The notes under the pieces are model-generated. The model made no database searches. It was not told the origin of the DNA and saw nothing but the letters and a program-made list of their open reading frames with translations. DNA of 64,000 bases, taken from positions 80,685-144,684 of the forward strand of contig JAGBAO010000009.1 in assembly GCA_017938925.1 (NCBI GenBank), given 5' to 3'. Of the stretch, positions 52,225 through 59,975 are shown in pieces (within the stretch, counting starts at the first letter, position 1; the number at the start of each line of letters is the position of its first letter). A program made the translations under genes and the position numbers. This DNA is from Bacteroidales bacterium. Its GTDB lineage: Bacteria > Bacteroidota > Bacteroidia > Bacteroidales > UBA932.

Positions 52225-52638
52225 ATGGCAATCAAGAGAACAACAAAGGTGGATTCGGGTTTCTCGATGTCGTCAATGACCGACATCGTCTTCCTGCTGC
52301 TCATCTTCTTCCTCGTCACTTCGACGCTCATCAACCCCAATGCCCTGAAGCTGCTCCTTCCGAAGAGCACAGGTCAGGTGTCGGCAAAGGCGACGGTGAG
52401 TGTTTCGATCAAGCATTGGCAGGATACCGACGACTTCTCATTCCATATCAACGGAAACGAGAAGCCTGTCAGGTTCGATCAGATCGAGGACGAGCTGATA
52501 GAGCTGCTGCAGACTGAAGAGGACCCGACATTCTCTATATATGCAGACGAGACCGTTCCTATCAAGGAAGTGGTCAAGGTCATGAACATCGCCAAGAGGA
52601 ACCACTACAAGGTGATCATGGCGACATCACCGGAATAG
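52225..52638 (+). CDS. exbD: ExbD/TolR-family protein
   Basis: A 137-residue protein with one N-terminal membrane helix (about 18-38, SSMTDIVFLLLIFFLVTST) carrying the conserved proton-relay Asp20, and a periplasmic domain ending VIMATSPE. The length is typical. It sits between exbB and tonB and functions with ExbB as the stator of the TonB/Tol system. Confidence 0.93.
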   Translation: MAIKRTTKVDSGFSMSSMTDIVFLLLIFFLVTSTLINPNALKLLLPKSTGQVSAKATVSVSIKHWQDTDDFSFHINGNEKPVRFDQIEDELIELLQTEEDPTFSIYADETVPIKEVVKVMNIAKRNHYKVIMATSPE

Positions 52639-52656
52639 GATCAAAGTCGAGGCACC

Positions 52657-53448
52657 ATGGCAGACCAGAGATACATACAGGAACGTGAAAAACGGGCGGT
52701 GCGGTCGAAACTGACCGGCATCGGTCTTACCGTGTCCCTGCATCTGGCCATGTTTGCCACATGCTTTTATGCGGGATTCACATATCTCGACCCGCCTCCG
52801 CCTGAAAAGGAACAGATTCTGATAGAGTTTGACCAGGTCGAGATCCAGAAGCCTAAGCAGGTCTGGAACGGCACCCAGCCGAGAGCTGTCCAGCCAAAGC
52901 CGAAGGAACCTATAAACCTAGTCCAGAGGTCGGAAGCCCAGCACGAGGGAACCAAGACCAATGAGGCACCGGAAGCTAAGGTCGATGATTTCGGAGACGT
53001 GGAGACACCGGACCCTAAGCCGGAGAAGCCGATAGACCGCAGGGCTCTGTTCCGCACCGCGGACAACAAGACCCAGAAGGATACTCTGGCAATGCAGACG
53101 GCAGACAAAGTAAGCGATGCCCTCAAGGCGGGACACGCCCAGGGCAACACCAGGGTCGGAGAGACTTCCGGAGAGCCTAATGCAAAACTGGCAGGAAGAA
53201 GCGTGAACGGAACACTGCCGAGGCCGTCATACGGAGTGCAGAAATCGGGAACGGTGGTTGTGAGCATATGGGTGGACAACTACGGCAACGTGCAGAAGGC
53301 TGTGGCAGGTGCGGAAGGAACGACAGTCACTGACAAGACTCTCTGGCAGGCTGCGCGCAAGGCTGCGCTCGGAGCACATTTCAACATGAGTGCCGATGCG
53401 CCGGTGCTGCAGGAAGGAACGATAACTTATATATTCAAATTGAACTGA
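52657..53448 (+). CDS. TonB/TolA-like energy transducer
   Basis: A 263-residue protein with one N-terminal membrane helix (about 19-44), a Pro/Lys/Glu-rich periplasmic linker (TYLDPPPPEKEQ, PDPKPEKPIDRR) and a C-terminal TonB-like fold (SGTVVVSIWVDNYGNVQKA and the final TYIFKLN). It couples ExbBD to outer-membrane receptors or to the Tol-Pal envelope system. The gene order exbB-exbD-tonB and 18-base spacing suggest co-transcription. Whether it serves TonB receptors or cell-division Tol functions cannot be decided. Confidence 0.85.
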   Translation: MADQRYIQEREKRAVRSKLTGIGLTVSLHLAMFATCFYAGFTYLDPPPPEKEQILIEFDQVEIQKPKQVWNGTQPRAVQPKPKEPINLVQRSEAQHEGTKTNEAPEAKVDDFGDVETPDPKPEKPIDRRALFRTADNKTQKDTLAMQTADKVSDALKAGHAQGNTRVGETSGEPNAKLAGRSVNGTLPRPSYGVQKSGTVVVSIWVDNYGNVQKAVAGAEGTTVTDKTLWQAARKAALGAHFNMSADAPVLQEGTITYIFKLN

Positions 53449-53449
53449 T

Positions 53450-53488
53450 GTTGCAGATGTCTCGACAAGCTCGACATGACATTGCAAC
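53450..53488. repeat. REP-like element downstream of the tonB-like gene
   Basis: Nested arms: outer gttgca/tgcaac and inner gatgtctcga/tcgacat around caagc. A near-copy of the inner part lies at 54917-54941. It is placed 2 bases after the stop codon. Confidence 0.65.
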
Positions 53489-53549
53489 GACGAAAGATTG
53501 GCGTGAGCCAAATATATTAACACTTTAAAAGCCGAGAAGGCGTAATACA

Positions 53550-54908
53550 ATGGAAGACAACAAAAGAGGCGGCAATGGCCGCAGGACAGAAGGCCGTAGA
53601 GAGTACGGCAGCAGAGATGCCTCACAGAAGAGGCCGCGTATCTCCAGATCATCATCAAGATCGTTCGGAGAAGGAACAGAAAGAAGAAGCTTCGGAGAAC
53701 GTCCGGAGAGAAGGACATTCTCAGACAGGCCGCAGTCAGACAGACCACGCAGGTCATTCTCTGAGGGCGGAGAGAGAAGATCGTTCGGAGAAAGGCCTGA
53801 AAGAAGGACCTTTGGCGACCGCACAGAAAGAAGACCGTTCGGAGAACGTTCAGAGAGAAGATCGTTCGGCGACAGACCGCAGTCAGACAGGCCACGCAGG
53901 TCATTCTCTGAGGGCGGAGAGAGAAGACAGTTCGGAGAGAGGTCTGAAAGAAGGACCTTTGGTGACCGCACGGAAAGAAGACCTTTCGGAGAGCGTTCAG
54001 AGAGAAGATCATTCGGCGACAGGAAGCCGGCAGGATCAAGATTCAATTCAGGCCGCAAGAGCTTCAACAAGAAGGATCTCAACTACTTCCGCGACGAGGA
54101 GCAGAGCGGAATCAGCAGAATGATCAACAGAAGGCCGCAGCTTGACGCAGAATACAACTCTGACAACGACATGGTGATGGCTCCTATCAAGGAGGAGATC
54201 CGTCTTAACAAGTATATAGCGAACTCGGGCGTATGCTCAAGAAGAGAGGCTGACAACCTCATCCTTGCAGGTGTTGTTACCGTGAACGGAGAGGTCGTGA
54301 CTGAGCTCGGAACAAAGGTGAACATCAACACCGACGACATCCGCTTCAATGGTGAGAGACTCAAGGGCGAGGCGAAGATCTACATCGTGATGAACAAGCC
54401 TAAGGGCTATGTGACCACAGCAAGCGACCCTCATGCAGACAAGACCGTGATGGACCTGATGAAGGGCTGTCCGTCAAGAGTGTTCCCGGTGGGACGTCTT
54501 GACAAGAACACCACAGGTGTCCTCATGTTCACCAACGACGGTGAGATCGCAGAGAAGCTGACTCATCCTTCATACGACAAGAAGAAGATATATCAGGTGT
54601 CCCTCGACAGCAAGCTCAAGCAGGAGGACTTCGAGAAGATCCTCAGCGGAGTGGAGCTTTCTGACGGAATCATTGCAGCAGACGAACTCGAGTACATCGA
54701 GGAGGACGACCACCGCAAGCTCGGCATCGAGATCCACTCGGGAAAGAACCGCATCGTAAGACGCATATTCGAGTCTCTCGGATATGAGGTCAAGGCTCTT
54801 GACAGGGTGTATTTCGCCGGACTCACGAAGAAGGGCCTCAAGAGGGGCGAGTGGCGCTACCTCACTGAGGGCGAGACCAACCTTCTCAGGATGGGGGCAT
54901 ACCTTTAA
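53550..54908 (+). CDS. RluB-family rRNA pseudouridine synthase with Arg/Ser/Gly-rich N-terminal repeats
   Basis: A 452-residue enzyme, much longer than E. coli RluB (about 290). Residues 1-165 are a repeat-rich basic tail of ERRSFGER or ERRTFGDR units, including two 49-residue tandem repeats (59-107 and 108-156). An S4 RNA-binding domain follows (216-260, IRLNKYIANSGVCSRREAD) and then the pseudouridine-synthase domain with catalytic Asp318 in VGRLDKNTTGVL and RKLGIEIHSGKNRIVRR. It probably modifies 23S rRNA. The low-complexity tail could bind RNA non-specifically and is a common but variable feature in Bacteroidota. Confidence 0.93.
   Translation: MEDNKRGGNGRRTEGRREYGSRDASQKRPRISRSSSRSFGEGTERRSFGERPERRTFSDRPQSDRPRRSFSEGGERRSFGERPERRTFGDRTERRPFGERSERRSFGDRPQSDRPRRSFSEGGERRQFGERSERRTFGDRTERRPFGERSERRSFGDRKPAGSRFNSGRKSFNKKDLNYFRDEEQSGISRMINRRPQLDAEYNSDNDMVMAPIKEEIRLNKYIANSGVCSRREADNLILAGVVTVNGEVVTELGTKVNINTDDIRFNGERLKGEAKIYIVMNKPKGYVTTASDPHADKTVMDLMKGCPSRVFPVGRLDKNTTGVLMFTNDGEIAEKLTHPSYDKKKIYQVSLDSKLKQEDFEKILSGVELSDGIIAADELEYIEEDDHRKLGIEIHSGKNRIVRRIFESLGYEVKALDRVYFAGLTKKGLKRGEWRYLTEGETNLLRMGAYL
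53724..54017 (+). repeat. Two 147-bp tandem repeats inside the RluB-like gene
   Basis: Unit 1 is 53724-53870 and unit 2 is 53871-54017, each 49 codons, starting GAYAGRCCGCAGTCAGACAG (Y and R mark differences) and ending TCGGC. They differ at a few scattered positions, mostly synonymous or between similar residues. The repeat ends where a third copy begins to diverge (gacaggaagccgg). Confidence 0.9.
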
Positions 54909-54916
54909 TATATATA

Positions 54917-54941
54917 GATGTCTCGACAGGCTCGACATGAC
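54917..54941. repeat. REP-like element between the RluB-like gene and era
   Basis: gatgtctcgacaggctcgac followed by atgac, nearly identical to the inner part of the element at 53450-53488 (one base different in the loop). Confidence 0.65.
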
Positions 54942-54952
54942 AAGACTATAAT

Positions 54953-55849
54953 ATGATTGAACAGAACAAGAAGCATCGCGCAGGATTTGTCAACATCATT
55001 GGTAATCCGAATGTGGGCAAATCCACGCTTATGAATGCCCTCGTGGGCGAGAAGCTTTCCATCGTCACAGCCAAGGCTCAGACGACAAGGCACAGGATAA
55101 TGGGTATCGTGAACGGAGACGACTATCAGATCGTATATTCCGACACCCCTGGCATCCTCAAGCCGAACTACCGTCTGCAGCAGAGCATGATGAACTTCGT
55201 GGACACCGCCATCGGTGACGCAGATATCATCCTCTATGTGACCGACACTGTGGAAAAGGGCGACAAGAACGAGGAATATATAGCAAAGCTGCAGAAGATA
55301 CAGTGCCCTGTCGTGCTGGTGATCAACAAGATCGACATCAGCAGCCAGGACCAGGTGCTCGAACTGATGAACTGGTGGAAGGAGCAGCTTCCTGAGGCAA
55401 TCATATTCCCTGCTTCCGCTCAGGAGAAGTTCAATCTGGACAATATCTTCGACGCCATCGTGGAGAATCTTCCTTTGGCTCCGGCATGGTACGACAAGGA
55501 TGTCTTCACTGACAAGAACCTCCGTTTCTTTGCTTCCGAGATCGTGCGCGAGAAGATCTTCCTCAACTACAAGGAGGAGATCCCGTACAGCTGCGAGGTA
55601 GTTGTGGAGGAATTCAAGGAGGGCGCCGAGAGATATGACATCAGCGCAGTGATATACGTCATGCGCGACACCCAGAAGGGAATCATCATCGGCAAGGGCG
55701 GCCAGTCCCTCAAGAAGGTCGGCACACAGGCACGTATAGACATGGAGGACTTCTTCCAGAAGAAGGTGTTCCTGAGCCTGTTCGTGAAGGTGGATCCTGA
55801 CTGGAGGGAGAGCAAGAAGGAGCTCAGAAGATTCGGATACGAATACTAG
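54953..55849 (+). CDS. era: GTPase Era
   Basis: A 298-residue GTPase that helps mature 16S rRNA and assemble the 30S subunit. G1 is GNPNVGKST (17-25), G2 lies in KAQTTRHRI, G3 is SDTPG (63-67) and G4 is INKID. A C-terminal KH domain carries IIIGKGGQSLKKVG. The length is normal. It follows the RluB-like gene by 44 bases with a REP-like element between, and precedes parC by 37 bases. Confidence 0.97.
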   Translation: MIEQNKKHRAGFVNIIGNPNVGKSTLMNALVGEKLSIVTAKAQTTRHRIMGIVNGDDYQIVYSDTPGILKPNYRLQQSMMNFVDTAIGDADIILYVTDTVEKGDKNEEYIAKLQKIQCPVVLVINKIDISSQDQVLELMNWWKEQLPEAIIFPASAQEKFNLDNIFDAIVENLPLAPAWYDKDVFTDKNLRFFASEIVREKIFLNYKEEIPYSCEVVVEEFKEGAERYDISAVIYVMRDTQKGIIIGKGGQSLKKVGTQARIDMEDFFQKKVFLSLFVKVDPDWRESKKELRRFGYEY

Positions 55850-55886
55850 AAATCGTGGATAACATATTGAATAAGTGAGGTAAAAC

Positions 55887-58601
55887 ATGAGTTTTGAGGA
55901 TATAGAACTCCCTGAGGAGGACATCAACGAAGAAGGCATGGAAGAAGGTGGCGAGGAGGAAGTTGGCGAATCCGCTCCATCGGGAAAGTTCGACAAGCTT
56001 TTCGGAGAAAACAGCAGGAAATACAAGCTTTCCGGCATGTTCAGGGAATGGTATATAGACTATTCGTCATATACTGTGCTCTACAGGGCCGTTCCCCATC
56101 TGATCGACGGTTTCAAGCCGGTTCAGAGACGTGTGCTGCATGCAATGTGGCGCATGGATGACGGAAGCTACACCAAGGTGGCCAACATCGTCGGACAGGC
56201 TATGCAGTTCCATCCGCACGGTGACCAGTCCATTCTGGGAGCCCTCGTATGGCTCGGCCAGAGAAATTATCTCGTGGACTGCCAGGGAAACTGGGGTAAC
56301 ATCCTGACCGGTGACTCGAATGCAGCTCCCCGATATATCGAGGCCCGTCTGAGCAAGTTCGGCAAGGAGGTCGTATTCAACCCTAAGACCACCAACTGGA
56401 TGACCTCGTACGACGGACGTAACCAGGAGCCGGTGGAGCTTCCTGTGAAGTTCCCTATCCTGCTCGCCCAGGGTACAGAGGGTATCGGTGCCGGTTTCGC
56501 ATCTAAAATCCTCCCTCACAACTTCAACGAGCTCATCGATGCTTCCATCGCAATCCTTCAGGGCAAGGACTTCGAGATATTCCCGGACTTCCTGACAGGA
56601 GGTGCGGCAGACTGCTCGAAATACAGCAGCAAGCGCAAGGGAGGCAAGATCAAGATACGCGCAAGGATCGAGAAGATCGACAAGAACACCCTCGCCATCA
56701 CTGAGGTGCCGTTCAGCAAGACCACCCCTGTGGTGATCGAGACCATCCTCAAGGCAAAGGAGACAGGAAAGATCAAGATCAAGAAGATCGATGACCTGAC
56801 CACGGACAAGGTGAACATCGTGATCCACCTGCCTAACGACGTGTCTCCGGACAAGACCATTGACGCACTCTATGCATTCACAGCCTGCGAGGTGTCCATC
56901 ACCCCTAACACCTGCGTGATCCTTGACAACAAGCCTCAGGTGCTGAGTGTCAACGACATGCTTCGCTACAGCACGGAGCACACCCGAGACCTTCTGGGTC
57001 AGGAGCTCTCCATCAGACTCAGCGAGCTGGAGAACGAGTGGCACTACAACTCCCTTGAAAAGATATTCTTCGAGAACAAGGTCTATAAGATCCTCGAAGG
57101 CGACGCAAAGACCTGGGAGGACCAGCTGCAGGAAGTGTTCGACGAGATGCTGAAATATCAGGGACTTCTCAAGAGGCCTATCGTGATGGAAGACATCAAC
57201 CGCCTCGTGGAGAAGCCTGTGCGCAAGATCTCCAAGTTCGACGTGAAAGCGGTGGATGAAAAGCTCCGCGGAATCGAGGACGAGATGGAGGAGGTTCAGA
57301 ACCATCTGGATCACCTCACTGACTATACCATCAACTACTTCAGGAACCTCAAGAAGAAGTACGGAAAGGCTTATCCTCGTCTTACCGAGCTTGTTGAATT
57401 CGAGAACATCGAGAGCACACGTGTCGTCAGCAACAACGCCAAGCTCTATGCCAACAAGGCGGAAGGATTCGTGGGAATCGCACTCAAGAAGGAGGACAAT
57501 GCCGAGTTCGTATGCGACTGCTCAGACCTTTCCGAGATCATCGTCATCCATAAGGACGGAAAATATGTGGTCACCAAGGTTTCGGAGAAAGCCTTCTTCG
57601 GAAAGGACATCCTCTATGTGGGACTCTTCGACAGGAACGACCAGAGGACAATATACAACGTCATCTACCGAGAGGGAAAGACCTCTGTCAGCTACGCCAA
57701 GAGGTTCGCTGTCACCAGCATAACCCGTGACAAGGAATATGACATCACCCAGGGCACACCTGGTTCGAGCATACTCTGGTTCACCGTCAACCATAACGGA
57801 GAGGCGGAGACCGTCCGAATCAACTTCAGACCTCGTCCGAAGCTCAAGAAGACGACGGACGAATACGACTTCTCACAGCTCGCCATCAAGGGACGTGCTG
57901 CAAGAGGAAACCTCGTGTCGAAGAACCCGATCCAGAAGATCACCCTCAAGTCAAAAGGTATCTCGACCATCGGAGGAAAGGACGTATGGTTCGACGAGGA
58001 CATCCAGAGACTCAACGAGGACGGACGCGGTCTGCACCTTGGACAGTTCACTGGAGAAGACCATATCCTCGCGATCTTCAAGGACGGAACATACTATACG
58101 ACTTCGTTCGACCTGAGCAACAGGTATCAGGGAGAGCTTCTCAAGATCGAGAAACTGGATGCGAACAAGGTTTATACGGTTCTGTACTATGACAAGTCCG
58201 TGGCATCGTTCTATGTGAAGAGATTCTCGTTCGACGTGAGCGACAACACCCCTGTAAGCTTCATCTCTGATTCGAAGGGGTCATATCTGGTGGCTGTCTC
58301 AGACGACCTGCACCCTCAGTTCGAGATCACTTTCGGAGGAAAGAACGTGAACAGGGAGCCGGAGCAGGTGGATGCCGAGGAGTTCATCGCAAAGAAAGGT
58401 CTGCAGGCCAAGGGCAAGAAGGTCAGCTCGCTGGATGTGAAGGCAGTAGCCTTTATCGAGCCACTGCACAAGCCTGAGGACGACATCGTCGAGGAGGCAT
58501 CCGAGGCGGAGAACCAGGCAGGAGAGATCGACAACAGCGATGTGGAGGATCCGATCGATATCGACTTCCCTGGCGACGATGCACAGCTGAGTCTGTTCTA
58601 A
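55887..58601 (+). CDS. parC: DNA topoisomerase IV subunit A
   Basis: A 904-residue type IIA topoisomerase A subunit. An acidic N-terminal extension (about 35 residues, rich in Glu) precedes the breakage-reunion domain with the catalytic Tyr150 in SNAAPRYIEARLS and GFKPVQRRVLHAMW; the C-terminal half has beta-propeller blades (GRAARGNLVSKNPIQKI). ParC rather than GyrA is inferred from the length and from the lack of a clear GyrA-box; gyrB or parE is not in the window. The last ~60 residues are acidic. Confidence 0.92.
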   Translation: MSFEDIELPEEDINEEGMEEGGEEEVGESAPSGKFDKLFGENSRKYKLSGMFREWYIDYSSYTVLYRAVPHLIDGFKPVQRRVLHAMWRMDDGSYTKVANIVGQAMQFHPHGDQSILGALVWLGQRNYLVDCQGNWGNILTGDSNAAPRYIEARLSKFGKEVVFNPKTTNWMTSYDGRNQEPVELPVKFPILLAQGTEGIGAGFASKILPHNFNELIDASIAILQGKDFEIFPDFLTGGAADCSKYSSKRKGGKIKIRARIEKIDKNTLAITEVPFSKTTPVVIETILKAKETGKIKIKKIDDLTTDKVNIVIHLPNDVSPDKTIDALYAFTACEVSITPNTCVILDNKPQVLSVNDMLRYSTEHTRDLLGQELSIRLSELENEWHYNSLEKIFFENKVYKILEGDAKTWEDQLQEVFDEMLKYQGLLKRPIVMEDINRLVEKPVRKISKFDVKAVDEKLRGIEDEMEEVQNHLDHLTDYTINYFRNLKKKYGKAYPRLTELVEFENIESTRVVSNNAKLYANKAEGFVGIALKKEDNAEFVCDCSDLSEIIVIHKDGKYVVTKVSEKAFFGKDILYVGLFDRNDQRTIYNVIYREGKTSVSYAKRFAVTSITRDKEYDITQGTPGSSILWFTVNHNGEAETVRINFRPRPKLKKTTDEYDFSQLAIKGRAARGNLVSKNPIQKITLKSKGISTIGGKDVWFDEDIQRLNEDGRGLHLGQFTGEDHILAIFKDGTYYTTSFDLSNRYQGELLKIEKLDANKVYTVLYYDKSVASFYVKRFSFDVSDNTPVSFISDSKGSYLVAVSDDLHPQFEITFGGKNVNREPEQVDAEEFIAKKGLQAKGKKVSSLDVKAVAFIEPLHKPEDDIVEEASEAENQAGEIDNSDVEDPIDIDFPGDDAQLSLF

Positions 58602-58604
58602 GAC

Positions 58605-59216
58605 ATGATAATATCATTGACAGGATTTATGGGATGCGGCAAGAGCAGTGTCGGGAGGAAACTCTCACAGCTGCTCTGCTGTCCTTTTATGGACCTTGAC
58701 TCGGTCATAGAGGAAAGGACAGGGCGAAGCATTCCCGATATCTTTACTAATGAAGGTGAGGCTGCTTTCCGGCAGATGGAGCTGGAAACGCTGAAGAATA
58801 TTTTGGAGGAGGTTGAGAGGCAGAGTGCTCCATTGGCCCCCTCCCACAGCAGAGCTGCGGGCTCCTCCCCTATCGTCCTGTCACTCGGCGGGGGGACTGT
58901 CATGACGCCGGAGTGCGCCGAACTGGTTCGGGAAAAGACTTTGTGCATATATCTTCGCACATCCGTCGACGCGCTGGTATGCCGACTTGCATCAGAAGCA
59001 GAAGGCCGGCCGCTGCTGGACCAGGCATCTCATCCAGGGGATGATGGCAACAACTCCCCAAATGAGTCTGCTGCACTTCTCCATTCTCGAATAGAATCCC
59101 TGATGTCCCGTCGCGCCTCGACCTACGAGGCCACCGCCCACATAACCATAGACACCGACGACCTCTCCATCGACGAGATCGCCCAGACTCTCGCCACAAA
59201 AGTCAAAATCAGATAA
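58605..59216 (+). CDS. aroK: Shikimate kinase, with two unusual in-frame insertions
   Basis: A 203-residue kinase that phosphorylates shikimate in aromatic amino acid synthesis. Walker A is GFMGCGKSS (7-15), the shikimate-binding Asp lies in MDLDSVIEERTG, and LSLGGGTV and GRPLLD complete the active site. The family is usually about 170-180 residues. Two segments, about residues 70-89 and 140-157, have no counterpart in typical members and are rich in Ser, Pro, Gly, Ala and Asn; see the finding. The start is 3 bases after the parC stop. Activity is probably retained because the insertions fall between conserved motifs. Confidence 0.9.
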   Translation: MIISLTGFMGCGKSSVGRKLSQLLCCPFMDLDSVIEERTGRSIPDIFTNEGEAAFRQMELETLKNILEEVERQSAPLAPSHSRAAGSSPIVLSLGGGTVMTPECAELVREKTLCIYLRTSVDALVCRLASEAEGRPLLDQASHPGDDGNNSPNESAALLHSRIESLMSRRASTYEATAHITIDTDDLSIDEIAQTLATKVKIR

Positions 59217-59298
59217 CCGGAGTCTTTCCCCTCAAACGCAACCGGTTTCTCTGGCTGACATGCAATATATGCACTAAAGGATGTGACGCGCTGAAATA

Positions 59299-59330
59299 TT
59301 TGTCAATGATTATAAAATTTTGTTACTTTG
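59299..59330 (+). promoter_or_regulatory. Promoter of the TM2-domain gene
   Basis: TTTG (59299-59302), a 20-base spacer and TTACTTTG (59323-59330) approximate the -33/-7 consensus with one mismatch at -7. The ATG follows at 59358. Confidence 0.55.
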
Positions 59331-59357
59331 AACGGATAAATATAAAACGTAACGACT

Positions 59358-59672
59358 ATGTATTGCAGTAATTGTGGAGCAGAGGTCAACGATAATGCCG
59401 TTGTCTGCATCAAATGTGGATGTGCTGTCAACCAGCCGAAAATGCCATCAGTTAATGGGGGAAGCAGCAAGGACTGGCTGGTGACCCTTCTTCTTTGTTT
59501 CTTCGTAGGATGTTTTGGCATTCATAGATTCTATGTTGGAAAGACAGGAACAGCCATCGTACAGCTCATCACATGCGGAGGTTGCGGAATATGGACGCTT
59601 ATAGACTTCATCGTCATCTGCATGGGTAACTTCACTGATGCAGAAGGAAAGTTCATCAAGAACAGGCCATAA
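59358..59672 (+). CDS. Zinc-ribbon and TM2-domain membrane protein
   Basis: A 104-residue protein. A zinc ribbon lies at the N-terminus (CSNC at 3-6 and CIKC at 17-20), followed by a TM2 domain of two membrane helices separated by a short loop (LVTLLLCFFVGCFGIHRFYV, then the CGIWTLIDFIVI segment). The DRF-like motif is HRFYVGK. The function of TM2 proteins in bacteria is unclear. Its stop overlaps the start of the next gene by one base (TAATG), so the two are probably translated together. Confidence 0.85.
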   Translation: MYCSNCGAEVNDNAVVCIKCGCAVNQPKMPSVNGGSSKDWLVTLLLCFFVGCFGIHRFYVGKTGTAIVQLITCGGCGIWTLIDFIVICMGNFTDAEGKFIKNRP

Positions 59673-59971
59673 TGCATGCTCCAAGATGCCTGATCAAGGC
59701 CCTTACAGGATATGATTGCCCCTTCTGCGGATTCCAGCGTTCAGTCTGGGCCCTGCTTAGGGGCGATTTCATTGATGCCTTCCACTACAATCCATACATA
59801 TATATAATATCCCCATACCTCATTCTCGTATTCCTGTGTGTCATTAAGGTGATCCCACGAGACAGCAGGCTATGCCGAATTCTATACAGCCGTACCAGCA
59901 TCATCGTTGCTGCTGTTCTTACCGTGTCATGGTGGATTCTCAGGAATATCGTTCCCGAATTGGCTCTATAG
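59672..59971 (+). CDS. DUF2752-family membrane protein
   Basis: A 99-residue protein with the DUF2752 signature TGYDCPFCGFQRS, then ALLRGDFIDAFHYNPY, and two or three hydrophobic helices (IYIISPYLILVFLCVIKVI; SIIVAAVLTVSWWIL). The Cys pair may bind metal or form a disulfide. Function unknown. It overlaps the TM2 gene by one base and converges with recJ only 4 bases beyond its stop. Confidence 0.82.
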   Translation: MHAPRCLIKALTGYDCPFCGFQRSVWALLRGDFIDAFHYNPYIYIISPYLILVFLCVIKVIPRDSRLCRILYSRTSIIVAAVLTVSWWILRNIVPELAL

Positions 59972-59975
59972 ACTC

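Noticed and set aside
53227-54082. Repeat-like minus-strand frames opposite the tail of the RluB-like gene
   Set aside because: They arise from the 147-bp repeats of the real gene and contain no plausible start or domain.
54905-56038. A 377-codon minus-strand frame opposite era and the start of parC
   Set aside because: Era and ParC carry full family motifs on the plus strand; the antisense frame has no recognisable domain.
56067-57314. A 415-codon minus-strand frame opposite parC
   Set aside because: Antisense shadow of a conserved gene; no signal, domain or promoter supports it.
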